Shown piece after piece: positions 1 to 8,798 of a DNA stretch of 64,000 nt. The DNA is from Kutzneria buriramensis (GTDB lineage: Bacteria > Actinomycetota > Actinomycetes > Mycobacteriales > Pseudonocardiaceae). The position numbers and the translations under genes were made by a program. The notes below the pieces were generated by a model that was not told the origin of the DNA, made no database searches, and worked only from the letters and a program-made list of their open reading frames with translations. The stretch covers positions 4,030,001 through 4,094,000 of the forward strand of contig NZ_CP144375.1 of NCBI RefSeq assembly GCF_043575855.1, given 5' to 3'. How positions within the stretch are numbered: position 1 is the first letter of the stretch; each line of letters begins with the position of its first letter.

Positions 1-1562
1 ACGGGGACGGCGACCGCGGTGATGGCGAGCGCCGCGAGGCCGGCCGCGGTCGCCCCCGGGATGGCGGCGCGCAGGATGATGCGCCAGGTGGGTTCCCGCG
101 CGGTGAGTACCGCATGCGGGACGGCTCGCGTCACCATGTACGTGGCCAGCGCCAGTGCCCACAAGGCCAAGGCCGCGAACAGAGTGAGGGCCAAGGTGCC
201 GACCGGAGTGCCATCGGTCGTGGCGGTGCTGGGATCGGCCGCGACGGTCTTGAGGTGCGCACGTTCGGCGTCCGTGTAGGCCGGCACCTGGTCACGGCCC
301 TTGTTCAGCTGATCCGCGAGCTCGTGCGCACCGGCGTCGACCTTGGTGACGCCGTCCCTCAGCTGCCCGGCGCCGCCGGCCAGCCGGTGGGAGCCCGAGT
401 TCGCCTCGCGCACCCCGCTGTCGAGCCGGCGGGCACCGGCGGCGGCGGACGCGATCCCGGCGGCCAGCTCCGCGGACTTGGCGGCCAGCTGGGTGTTGCC
501 GTCGGCGACCTGGCGGGCGCCGGTGGCCAGCGCCTGGACCGAGTCACGCACCTTGACGGCGTTGGCGCGGACCGCAGCCTTGACACCGTCGATCTTCCCC
601 GCGTCGGTGGTGAACCGGTCCGCGGTCTGCCGGAGCTCGCCGCAGAAGGCGGCGGTGCCGGTGCAGTCGTCGGCGAGCTGCTGGAACTGCTTGGCGGCGC
701 TGCCGGCCGAGGGAACGGAGTCGATCGCGGCGATGATGCGGTCGGCCAGCGGCACGACGGTGGCGGCGAGCTGTTCGTTGCCGTCGGCGACCTCGTCGGC
801 GCCGGCGGCGAGCTGACGGGTGAGCGCCGGCAGTTGCGCGGTGTCGCGCTGGGCCTGGGTGAGCCCCGCCGACAGCTGGCCGGAGCCGTCGGCGAGCTGG
901 GCGGTTCCGTCGGCGAGCTGGTCGGCGCCGGTAGCCAGCTGGCCCGCGGCGCCGGCCAGTTGAGCGGTGCCGTCGGCGAGCCGGGCCGCGCCGTCCGCGG
1001 CTTGGCCGACCTGCCGGTGGATGGTCGTGAAGCCGACGTACACGTTGTCCAGGTACGTCTGGACGATCTGCCGATTCAGGGTCCGCTGGGCTGCTTGGGC
1101 GACGTGGTCCGCGAGGCCCGGATCGGTGACGCCGGCGGCGTCGGACGTCCGCACCTGCACCTGTGCCTGCCGGGCGTCGAGGGGATTGCCGGTGGCGGCC
1201 GAGGTGGCGCGGGCGGAGAAGTCCGCCGGGATGGTCACCGTCGCGGCGTAGCTGCCGTCCGCGAGGCCGGACGCGGCGTCGGCGGCGTCGGTGAGCACCC
1301 AGGTGTAGGCGGAGTCGCCGCTGTGGGTGAGGTCGCCGGCGAGCTGGCGGCCGAGCGGGATGGTCTGGCCGTTGACGTGCACGGGTTCGTCGTTGTTGAC
1401 CACGGCGGCCCTGGCGGTGCCGTGGTTGGTTTCCGGTGTCCAGAACGCCCAGGTCAGCAGGCCCATCACGATGATCGGGACGGCGATCAGGCCGGTCCAG
1501 GTGCGCCAGGTGAGCGGTCCGGAGGCCAGGGCGCGGGCGGAGTTGGCGAACGGCTTGAGCAT
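1..1562 (-). CDS. YhgE/Pip-family membrane protein, C-terminus cut by window edge
   Basis: About 520 codons are visible, reading from ATG at 1562 off the left edge. A membrane helix lies near residues 23-42. From about residue 185 to 415 the protein is built of repeated LADGxxQ-type units (Leu and Gly at fixed spacing in seven-residue steps), the signature of YhgE/Pip proteins and their X-X-X-Leu-X-X-Gly repeats. Two further hydrophobic segments start near residues 455 and 500. The family is usually a polytopic envelope protein linked to export or phage infection, but its biochemical role is poorly defined. The ATG shares one base with the stop of the upstream MMPL gene (TGATG), so the two are probably translationally coupled and act together in the membrane. 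Confidence 0.8.
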   Translation of the reverse strand, partial: MLKPFANSARALASGPLTWRTWTGLIAVPIIVMGLLTWAFWTPETNHGTARAAVVNNDEPVHVNGQTIPLGRQLAGDLTHSGDSAYTWVLTDAADAASGLADGSYAATVTIPADFSARATSAATGNPLDARQAQVQVRTSDAAGVTDPGLADHVAQAAQRTLNRQIVQTYLDNVYVGFTTIHRQVGQAADGAARLADGTAQLAGAAGQLATGADQLADGTAQLADGSGQLSAGLTQAQRDTAQLPALTRQLAAGADEVADGNEQLAATVVPLADRIIAAIDSVPSAGSAAKQFQQLADDCTGTAAFCGELRQTADRFTTDAGKIDGVKAAVRANAVKVRDSVQALATGARQVADGNTQLAAKSAELAAGIASAAAGARRLDSGVREANSGSHRLAGGAGQLRDGVTKVDAGAHELADQLNKGRDQVPAYTDAERAHLKTVAADPSTATTDGTPVGTLALTLFAALALWALALATYMVTRAVPHAVLTAREPTWRIILRAAIPGATAAGLAALAITAVAVP

Positions 1563-4267
1563 CAGGAGACCTCGACGGGCTGAGCGGCGGTGAGGACGTG
1601 CAGATGGGTGGCCCGGGCGGGCATGAGGTCCCGGATACGCTCGGGGTCCTGACAGGTCACCACGAACGTCGCGGTCCCGGCGGAACAGCTGCGGCGCTCG
1701 GCGAGCAACGCACGCACCTGATCGCGAACGTCGGTACGGAGCACCAGATCGATGTCGTCGACGACGACGAGCGCGGCGTCGCCGGCGAGGGCATCGGCGA
1801 TCTGCCGGGCCGGATCCGTTGTGTCGCGGCACGGAACGACCGCGACATCTCGGCGCAGGGCATGAGTGTGTTGGGGCAGAACGCGTCCGAGCACCTTGAG
1901 GTCGCCGGTGAACTTGGTGACGCGCCCGGCGAGGGTGTACAGCAGGGCGGTCTTGCCGCAGGCGCCGACACCGTGCAGCACGAGGACCTCCCCGGCCGGC
2001 AGGTGCAGGTCGATGTCGGTGTAGGCCGGGCGGCCCCGGTCGTCCTCCAGCCGGAGCGCGGCGGCGCTGACGGCCTCGGCGCTACCCGGGGCGGGCCACT
2101 CGGCGAGCCGCAGTTCGTGCGCGAGGGCGTCTCCCTCGGCGTCGAACACCGGCAGCATCCGGTCCAGTTTCGGAGGCAGGCCCCAGGCGCGGCGGCCCAG
2201 CAACGCCAGCACCGCGGGCACCAGGGTCATCCGCACGATGAACGCGTCGACGAAGACGCCGATCGCCAGGCTGAAGGCGATGGGTTTGATGGTGGCGCTG
2301 CCGTCGGGGACGAACGCGGCGAAGACCGCGAACATGATCACCGCGGCGGCGACCACCACGCGGGAGGCGGAGACGAAGCCGGACTCGATCGCGCGGCGCG
2401 GATCGCCGTGCTGGACGAAGTCCTCCCGCATGCGGGACACCAGGAACACCTCGTAGTCCATGGCGAGTCCGAACAGGACACCCATGAGGATGATCGGCAG
2501 GAAGCTGATCACGCTGCCGGTGTGCGTCACGTTGAGGACGCCCGCCAGGTGGCCCTGCACGAACACGAAGGACGTCGCGCCGAAGGCCGCGGCGACGGAG
2601 AGCAGGTAGCCGGCCGTGGCCTTGATCGGCACCCAGATCGACCGGAACACCATCGCCAGCAGGATCAGCGAGAGCCCGACGACCAGGATCCCGAACGGCA
2701 GCAGGGCATTGCCGAGCTTGGCGGAGACGTCGATGCCGACGGCGGTGATGCCGGTGACCGCCGTCCGCGTGCCGTGGACGTCGAGGAAGTGCTGCTCCTG
2801 CCCCCGCAGCCGCGACACCAGGTCGTCGGTCTGCGCGGAGTCCGGTGCGGTCGTGGGGACGACCTGGATGATTCCGGTGTCGCCCTTGGGGTTCGGGGTG
2901 GCCAGCGGCACCGAGGCGACGCCGGGGAGCCGTCGGATCTCGTCGGCGATCTTGTTCACCAGTCCGACGGGATCGGTGCTGGTGATGATGTCCGCGGTGA
3001 CGATCAACGGGCCGTTGTAGCCGGGACCGAAGTGTTCGCCGACGACCTCGTACGTGTCACGTGCGGGGCTGCCCTGCGCCTCGGTTCCGTTGTCCGGCAA
3101 CGCCAGCCGCAGGCTCGTGGCGGGGATCGCGCAGATCGCCAGCCCGGCGACGACGACGAGCACGGTGACCAGCGGCGCCTTGGTTGCGGTGCGGACCCAC
3201 CAACGGGCGATCTGAGGACGGCGACGGGGTTTGCGCCGCGGCTTCCGGACCCGTGGCGTCAATCGCTTGCCCGCGAAGGACATCAGCGCCGGGACGAGCG
3301 TGACGGCGATGCCGACGGCGAGGGCGACCGCGACCGCGGCGGCGATGCCCATGGTGGTCAGGAACGGGATGCCGGCCACCGACAGCCCGAGCAGGGCGAT
3401 GACGACGGTGAGGCCGGCGAAGATGACCGCCGATCCGGCGGTGGCGGTGGCGCGGGCGATCGACTCCTCGACGTCGAGGCCGTCGGCGAGCTGGTCACGA
3501 TGCCGCGAGAGCAGGAACAGGGCGTAGTCGATGCCGACCGCGAGCCCGATCATCACCGCCAGCATCGGCGCGGTCGAGGAGATCGGCGCGATCAGGGTGG
3601 CGAGGTAGATCAGCCCGACCGCGACGCCGACCCCGAGGACCGCGGTGACCAGCGGCATGACCGCCGCGATCAGGGAGCGGAACATCAGCACCAGCACCAG
3701 CAGCGCGATGACCAGGCCGATGCCCTCGGTGGGACTGAGCTTCGGCACCCGGTCGGAGAACGCGTCGCCGCCGGTGTACACCTTCGCTCCGGCTTCCGTC
3801 CCCAGGTCCTCGGCGATCGCGGCGAGCCTGGTCCTGGTGGCCGGATCGACGGCGGCGAGCTGCACCTTCAACGGCACCGCGATCAGCGCGGCCCGGCCGT
3901 CACCCGACACCGCGCCGTGGACGCTCGCGTCGAACGGGTTCACCACCGTGGCGACCTGGTCGAGCTTCCCGATCTTCGTCACGGCCTGCGCCACCGCGGT
4001 CCGGATCCGCGGGGTGTCGGCCGCCGCACCCGAGGGAACGACGAGCACCAGCTGCGCCGACGTGCCGCTGACCTCGGGGAAGACCCGTCCGAGGTGATCC
4101 AGCGCGTCCTGCGATTCCGAGCCGGGAATGGCGAACGTGTCGTCGGTGCCGTGGTTGAACACCAGCGCGGCGCCGCCGGTCAGGGCCAGGACCGCGACCC
4201 ACAGCGCGAGGACGAGCACGCGCGCTCGGGCCGCGGCACGGCCGAGCCGGTAGAGGAACGACGACAC
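1562..4267 (-). CDS. MMPL-family transporter with C-terminal P-loop ATPase-like domain
   Basis: GTG start at 4267, chosen because AGGAGG sits just upstream (4272-4277) and the protein then begins with VSSFLYRLGRAAARAR before the first membrane helix. Residues 1 to about 700 form two RND/MMPL halves, each with one helix, an extracytoplasmic domain and a bundle of five helices (for example the GLAVGIDYALFLLSRHR motif). These proteins export lipids or hydrophobic metabolites using the proton gradient. From about residue 715 to 901 a cytoplasmic ABC-ATPase-like domain is fused on, with Walker A GVGACGKTALL near 773 and Walker B ALVVVDDIDLV near 835. No LSGGQ signature is seen, so it may bind nucleotide without being a full ABC engine. 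It is divergent from a TetR gene and coupled to YhgE. Confidence 0.88.
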   Translation of the reverse strand: MSSFLYRLGRAAARARVLVLALWVAVLALTGGAALVFNHGTDDTFAIPGSESQDALDHLGRVFPEVSGTSAQLVLVVPSGAAADTPRIRTAVAQAVTKIGKLDQVATVVNPFDASVHGAVSGDGRAALIAVPLKVQLAAVDPATRTRLAAIAEDLGTEAGAKVYTGGDAFSDRVPKLSPTEGIGLVIALLVLVLMFRSLIAAVMPLVTAVLGVGVAVGLIYLATLIAPISSTAPMLAVMIGLAVGIDYALFLLSRHRDQLADGLDVEESIARATATAGSAVIFAGLTVVIALLGLSVAGIPFLTTMGIAAAVAVALAVGIAVTLVPALMSFAGKRLTPRVRKPRRKPRRRPQIARWWVRTATKAPLVTVLVVVAGLAICAIPATSLRLALPDNGTEAQGSPARDTYEVVGEHFGPGYNGPLIVTADIITSTDPVGLVNKIADEIRRLPGVASVPLATPNPKGDTGIIQVVPTTAPDSAQTDDLVSRLRGQEQHFLDVHGTRTAVTGITAVGIDVSAKLGNALLPFGILVVGLSLILLAMVFRSIWVPIKATAGYLLSVAAAFGATSFVFVQGHLAGVLNVTHTGSVISFLPIILMGVLFGLAMDYEVFLVSRMREDFVQHGDPRRAIESGFVSASRVVVAAAVIMFAVFAAFVPDGSATIKPIAFSLAIGVFVDAFIVRMTLVPAVLALLGRRAWGLPPKLDRMLPVFDAEGDALAHELRLAEWPAPGSAEAVSAAALRLEDDRGRPAYTDIDLHLPAGEVLVLHGVGACGKTALLYTLAGRVTKFTGDLKVLGRVLPQHTHALRRDVAVVPCRDTTDPARQIADALAGDAALVVVDDIDLVLRTDVRDQVRALLAERRSCSAGTATFVVTCQDPERIRDLMPARATHLHVLTAAQPVEVS

Positions 4268-4295
4268 GAGGCCTCCTGACCACGTTGGATGCACC

Positions 4296-4318
4296 ATGTA
4301 TCGTAATACACGATGTAT
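4296..4318. promoter_or_regulatory. Imperfect palindrome, candidate TetR operator
   Basis: In the 100-bp gap between the divergent MMPL and TetR genes there is an inverted repeat with arms ATCGT and ACGAT around a 5-bp spacer and matching outer AT pairs (pattern ATnnATCGTnnnnnACGATnnAT). It overlaps the likely promoter of the MMPL gene. TetR regulators usually bind such palindromes next to their own gene, so autoregulation and repression of the exporter is the natural reading. Confidence 0.5.
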
Positions 4319-4367
4319 CCGATGCGAAGTGCATCCCGTCACTCCTCCGGGTAAGTAAGGTGACCGC

Positions 4368-5039
4368 ATGACGACCAGCGGGGCGGATCTCGGCAGCCCG
4401 AAGGGCATGACCCGGCGGCGCGCGGAGACCCGGCGGCGGGTCGTCGAGGCGGCATACGACGTCTTCACCGAGATGGGCATCCGCGACGCGCCGGTCGAAC
4501 TCATCTGCGACCGCGCCGGCTTCACCCGCGGCGCCTTCTACTCCAACTTCGCCAGCAAGGAGGAGCTGTTCCTCGCCGTCTACGAGGTGCAGACGCAGGA
4601 GCGCACCACCCGGCTGCGCGCCGCCGTCGCCGAGGCCACCGCCGCGGTCGATCCGACGTCCCCGGATGCCGTCACCCGCGTGCTCCAGGACGCCGGCGTC
4701 CTGTTCATGGAGTCGCTCACCGCGGACGAGACCTGGTACCTGCTCAACCTTGAGTTCCGCGCCCAGGCCCTGCGCCAGTCCGACCTGCGCGCCCCGACCG
4801 CCGCCGCCGAGCGCCGCTTTCACGACGCCCTCGCCCAGATCCTCCTCGACCTCCTCGGCCGACTGGGCCTGCGGCTGACCGTCGAGCCGCACAGCGCCGT
4901 CATCACCATCGTCAGGCTGTACGAGACCATGCTCGAACAGGCGATCCTCGACGAACTCCCCGACACCGCCGACAATCGCTACCTCACGCAGGTGCTCCCC
5001 CGCCTGCTGACCGCCCTCGTCGCGCCGGCCGACGGCTGA
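4368..5039 (+). CDS. TetR/AcrR-family transcriptional regulator
   Basis: A 223-residue protein with an N-terminal TetR helix-turn-helix at about residues 20-65 (RVVEAAYDVFTEMGI, then the recognition helix region FTRGAFYSNFASKEELF). The remaining residues form a helical ligand-binding and dimerisation domain without recognisable specificity. ATG at 4368 follows AAGGTG at good spacing. It is divergent from the MMPL exporter across 100 bp containing a palindrome, so it most likely represses that exporter operon until a ligand, perhaps the exported compound, binds. It ends 15 bp from the convergent ABC gene, with no terminator visible between them. Confidence 0.93.
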   Translation: MTTSGADLGSPKGMTRRRAETRRRVVEAAYDVFTEMGIRDAPVELICDRAGFTRGAFYSNFASKEELFLAVYEVQTQERTTRLRAAVAEATAAVDPTSPDAVTRVLQDAGVLFMESLTADETWYLLNLEFRAQALRQSDLRAPTAAAERRFHDALAQILLDLLGRLGLRLTVEPHSAVITIVRLYETMLEQAILDELPDTADNRYLTQVLPRLLTALVAPADG

Positions 5040-5054
5040 CCGCGTTCGCCCCGT

Positions 5055-6848
5055 CTACTGGTAGGCGGCGGCCTGAATGCCGTAGAGCTCCGCGTACTTG
5101 CCGCCGCGCGCCATCAACTCGTCATGCGTTCCCTGTTCGGCCACGTGCGCGCCGTCGAGCACGACGATGAGGTCAGCCATCCGAACCGTGGAGAAGCGGT
5201 GGGACACCAACACCGTGATCCGACCCGAGCCGGCTTCGGCGCGGGCCGCGTCGGCGTACCGCTCGAACAGGGCATGCTCGGTCTCGGCGTCGATCGCCGC
5301 CGTCGGCTCGTCGAGTGCCAGCAGCAGCGGCGCGTCCCGCATGAACCCGCGGGCCAGCGCCAGCCGCTGCCACTGTCCGAACGACACCTCCACGCCGTCC
5401 CGCCATGTCACCCCGAGTTGGGTGTCATAGCCGTCGGGAAAGCCATCGACGATGTCCACCGCGCCGGCACGGCCCGCGGCGACCTCGACCGCTGCCCGGT
5501 CGTCCATGCGGTCCCGGTCGCCGATCCCCACGGCGTGTTGGACCGGGTACTCGAACCGCATGAAGTCCTGGAACGCGCCGGCGAACCGGTCTCGCCAGCC
5601 GTCCGCGGGGATCCGGGTCAGATCGGCGCCGTCCACGGTGATCCGTCCGGACGACGGGTCGTAGAAGCGGCACAGCAGTTTGACCAATGTGGACTTGCCC
5701 GCGCCGTTCTCCCCGACCACGGCGACCACCTTGCCCGCCGGCAGGCGCAGATCAATGTTCCGCAACACCGCGCGTTCCGCGCCGGGATAGCGGAACGTGA
5801 CGTCCTTGAACTCGATGCCGTCGGTGAGCGCCGTCGGCACCGGCAGATCGGCCGCGAGCGAGTGCGCGGCGGCGAAGTCCTCCAGCCACACCATCCGTCG
5901 AGAGGCGTCGAGCCAGATCGTGCGGAGGAAGTGCACCTCGTTGACGGTCTGACCGACGTAGGCGGACAGCCGCGTGCCCGCCGTCAGCACCAGCGCGACG
6001 CTTCCGGCCGTCGCACCGTCGCCGGTCGCCACCACAGCCACCGCGCCGACGAACGCCGCGGCGAAGATCGCCCATGCCGCCGCGAGCCACCAGAAGCTGA
6101 TCCACCGCGCCCGCGCCAGCGGCAGGTATCCCTGGTCCCATGCCGCGCGCCGGCCGCCGCGCAGCCGCTCCCCCAGTCCACCGACGCGGATCTCCTTGCC
6201 CGGTGCGGCGGTCGCGCCCAGCACGAACAGATGCCGCGCCAGCCGGCGCCCCTGGGCGCCCTGCTCCTCGACCCTCTTCTCCACCGCGCCCCGCCGGTTG
6301 GAGACCAGCACGGTGGGCAGCGCGAACAGCACGAGCAGGCCCAGTATCGGCTGCACGGACATCAGCAGGCCGATGACCACCACCAGCCGCACCACCGAAC
6401 CCGCAGTCCGGAAGACCGACCGGTAGATCTGGCTCAGGGCGCTGGCGTGGTCGCGCAGCAGCGCCAGCCGGTCGACGTACTCGGCCCGCTCGTGGTGCTC
6501 GATGGTCGGCACCGAGGACTGCAACCTGGCCACGTACGACTCGATGTGCACCGCCGTGCGTTCGGCCAGCCGCAGGTCGGTGCGGTCGCTGGCCACGCTC
6601 AGCAGCCAGGTGGCGGTGCTCAGTGCCGCCAGCAGCAGGGCGGCCAGCACGATGGTGTCGCCCGCGCGGTCCGCCATGGCCTGGACCAGCAGCTTGAGCC
6701 CGAGCGCGAACAGCGCGTCCGGCAACGCGGCGGCAACCGTCGTCACGAAGCCGACGACCAGCAGCAGCGGTTCCGCCCGGTAGCCGAGCACCAGCGACCG
6801 CCACAGCGACCGCAGCGACGAGGGCAGTTCAGTTGAGGGCGAGGCCAT
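5055..6848 (-). CDS. ABC transporter, fused permease-ATPase (exporter half 2)
   Basis: 597 residues from ATG at 6848, chosen for the GGAGGA just upstream; this start overlaps the end of the preceding ABC gene by 20 bp. An N-terminal six-helix exporter domain (about residues 20-310) is followed by an ATPase with Walker A VVGENGAGKSTLVKLL near 385, a degenerate signature VSFGQWQ near 490 in place of LSGGQ, and Walker B LLLALDEPTAAID near 510. The overlap and different signature suggest a heterodimeric exporter with the upstream half, with one impaired ATP site. Placed directly after the thiopeptide genes, it probably exports the modified peptide and may give self-resistance (inference). Confidence 0.93.
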   Translation of the reverse strand: MASPSTELPSSLRSLWRSLVLGYRAEPLLLVVGFVTTVAAALPDALFALGLKLLVQAMADRAGDTIVLAALLLAALSTATWLLSVASDRTDLRLAERTAVHIESYVARLQSSVPTIEHHERAEYVDRLALLRDHASALSQIYRSVFRTAGSVVRLVVVIGLLMSVQPILGLLVLFALPTVLVSNRRGAVEKRVEEQGAQGRRLARHLFVLGATAAPGKEIRVGGLGERLRGGRRAAWDQGYLPLARARWISFWWLAAAWAIFAAAFVGAVAVVATGDGATAGSVALVLTAGTRLSAYVGQTVNEVHFLRTIWLDASRRMVWLEDFAAAHSLAADLPVPTALTDGIEFKDVTFRYPGAERAVLRNIDLRLPAGKVVAVVGENGAGKSTLVKLLCRFYDPSSGRITVDGADLTRIPADGWRDRFAGAFQDFMRFEYPVQHAVGIGDRDRMDDRAAVEVAAGRAGAVDIVDGFPDGYDTQLGVTWRDGVEVSFGQWQRLALARGFMRDAPLLLALDEPTAAIDAETEHALFERYADAARAEAGSGRITVLVSHRFSTVRMADLIVVLDGAHVAEQGTHDELMARGGKYAELYGIQAAAYQ

Positions 6849-8619
6849 CGGGCTCCTCCTCGAAGCGGGACGCCTGAAGGTCAAACATCGTCCGGTAGCG
6901 GCCGCCCAGCGCCATCAGCTCGTCGTGCGAGCCGAGCTCGACCACCTTGCCGTCCTCCAGCACGCAGATGCGGTCCACGTGCCGGACGGTGGAGAACCGG
7001 TGGGAGATGAGGATCGTCGTGCACTCGCGAGTGGCGGCGAGGATCCGTTCGAAGATCTCGGCCTCGCCGCGGACGTCCAGCTGCGCCGTCGGCTCGTCCA
7101 GCACCACGACGCCGGCGCCGGCCCCGACCGCGTGCAGCGCGCGGGCCAGCGCCACCCGCTGCCACTGCCCGCCGGACAGGTCCGTCCCGCCGTCGTATCC
7201 CGTGGCGAGGATGGTGTCCAGGCCCGCGAAGTGCCCCGCGCCGGCCAGTTCCAGCGCGGCGACCACGTCCTCGTCGGAACCGCCCCCGGGCGCGACGTTG
7301 TCCCGCAGCGGCCACTCGTAGCGGACGTAGTCCTGGAAGACCGCGGTGATCCGCTCCCGCCAGCCGGCCACGTCCAGCTCGCGCAGGTCCACGCCGTCGA
7401 CCTCGATCGCGCCCTCGGTGGGGTCGTAGAGCCGGCACAGCAGCTTGACCAACGTGGTCTTGCCGGCGCCGTTCACGCCGACGACCGCCAGCGACGATCC
7501 GGCCGGCACCGTCAGGTCCAGCCCGTCCAACACCGGCTTTCCGTCCGGGGAGTAGCGGAACCCGACGTTGCGGAACCGCAGCTTCCCCGCCGGCATGCCG
7601 GTGGCCGGGCGGTCGCCGGCGGGCAGCGCGCCGACCTCGGCCATGCGGTCGTGCACCTTGCGCATCGCCGCGACCGCGCCGGCCGCGTGCGGCAGCGCCC
7701 AGTTCAGGCCGCCGAACGCCAGCGCGCCGGCGCCGATCGCGGCCTGGACGAAGACCACCACCTGGGCCAGTCCCACCGCGCCGGCCGCCGCGTCCGCCGC
7801 CAGCCGCCAGAAGACCAGGCCGTTGACCACGACGAGCAGGCCGATCGCGGCCGCCAACGGACCCCGGCGCAGCCTGGTCGACTCGAATCGGCGGTCCACC
7901 AGCAGCCGGCGGCTGCGTGTGAAGCGCGCGACCGTCCACTCGGAAAGGCCGAAGACACGCAACTCCTTGGCCGCCGGCGCGTCCATCGCCAGTCGGTACG
8001 AGTACTCCGCGTGGCGCTGCGCCTCCTGCACCTCGCCCGTGGCGCGGTCCCACACGGTGCTCTTGCGCAGCAGCCAGTGCGTCGACGCCCAGGCCGCGCC
8101 GACCAGGACCGCCGCCCACCAGTGGTAGCCGAACAGCAGCAGCACCTGGCCGAGGCCCGCCACCAGCTCGATGAGGCCCTCGGCGATGAACCCCATCGCC
8201 AGCGACATCGGCGGCCCGGTCAGCCCCAGCTCGAAGTCCCGCGCCGCGGTCAGGTCGTCGGAGAGTTCCGCTGACTCCAGGTGCGCCGTTCCCGGCGGCG
8301 CCACCGTCGCGTCCATCAGCCGGTCGTTCAGCCACGACGACACGTGGCTGCCCAGGCTCGTGCCGACCTGGCCGTGCAGCGGGGCCAGCACCTGGCTGAT
8401 CACGAACACCACGCCCACCGCCGCCAGCGCGATGCCCAGCCCCTCGTGCCCGACCGAGGCGACGAGGCCGCCGATCGCGACCGAGAACAACGCCGGCATC
8501 ACGCCACGCAGCACCACGAGCGCCCACCACGCGGTCGCCAGCGGGCGGTGCGCCTCACGCAACGCGGCGAAGAACTGCAAGTCCTCGCGCTCGCGCACGC
8601 GGCTGAACACCACTCGCAC
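6829..8619 (-). CDS. ABC transporter, fused permease-ATPase (exporter half 1)
   Basis: 596 residues from GTG at 8619; a G-rich stretch rather than a classic ribosome site precedes it, so the start is approximate. Six membrane helices occupy about residues 25-310. The ATPase domain carries Walker A VVGVNGAGKTTLVKLL near 386, signature LSGGQWQ near 481 and Walker B VVVLDEPTAQLD near 505, all canonical. It precedes and overlaps a second fused ABC gene with a weaker signature, as expected for a heterodimeric type IV exporter. It follows the thiopeptide enzymes on the same strand but is separated from them by 180 bp with a hairpin and a candidate promoter, so it can be transcribed on its own. Confidence 0.93.
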   Translation of the reverse strand: MRVVFSRVREREDLQFFAALREAHRPLATAWWALVVLRGVMPALFSVAIGGLVASVGHEGLGIALAAVGVVFVISQVLAPLHGQVGTSLGSHVSSWLNDRLMDATVAPPGTAHLESAELSDDLTAARDFELGLTGPPMSLAMGFIAEGLIELVAGLGQVLLLFGYHWWAAVLVGAAWASTHWLLRKSTVWDRATGEVQEAQRHAEYSYRLAMDAPAAKELRVFGLSEWTVARFTRSRRLLVDRRFESTRLRRGPLAAAIGLLVVVNGLVFWRLAADAAAGAVGLAQVVVFVQAAIGAGALAFGGLNWALPHAAGAVAAMRKVHDRMAEVGALPAGDRPATGMPAGKLRFRNVGFRYSPDGKPVLDGLDLTVPAGSSLAVVGVNGAGKTTLVKLLCRLYDPTEGAIEVDGVDLRELDVAGWRERITAVFQDYVRYEWPLRDNVAPGGGSDEDVVAALELAGAGHFAGLDTILATGYDGGTDLSGGQWQRVALARALHAVGAGAGVVVLDEPTAQLDVRGEAEIFERILAATRECTTILISHRFSTVRHVDRICVLEDGKVVELGSHDELMALGGRYRTMFDLQASRFEEEPDGLALN

Positions 8620-8675
8620 CCTGCCCCCCAGAGCCTCTTACCAGTGCATACCGTCCCGCCAGCGGGCCGCGGTCG

Positions 8676-8704
8676 AGCACACCACACGTTCCCGACCCGG
8701 TCAA
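8676..8704 (-). promoter_or_regulatory. Candidate promoter for the ABC exporter pair
   Basis: On the minus strand a TTGACC box (8699-8704) is followed after 17 bp by TGTGCT (8676-8681), roughly 60 bp before the GTG of the first ABC gene and just after the hairpin that ends the biosynthetic operon. The -10 match is modest. Confidence 0.35.
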
Positions 8705-8751
8705 TCGACCGTCACCGCGCGGCTGCACTGTGTGAAAGCGATGCTCGGGTG

Positions 8752-8781
8752 TGCGGAGGGAGGGTCAGAGCTCCCTCCGCA
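8752..8781 (-). terminator. Stem-loop after the thiopeptide biosynthetic operon
   Basis: An 11-bp perfect stem (TGCGGAGGGAG with its complement) and an 8-nt loop lie 17 bp past the stop of the YcaO gene. There is no T-run, which is usual for actinomycete terminators. It separates the enzyme operon from the ABC genes. Confidence 0.55.
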
Positions 8782-8798
8782 GATCCGAACGGCAGGCG

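Noticed and set aside
1598..4279. Plus-strand frame of about 890 codons opposite the MMPL gene
   Set aside because: Low-complexity Asp/Arg/His translation typical of antisense frames in GC-rich DNA; the minus strand encodes a recognised transporter.
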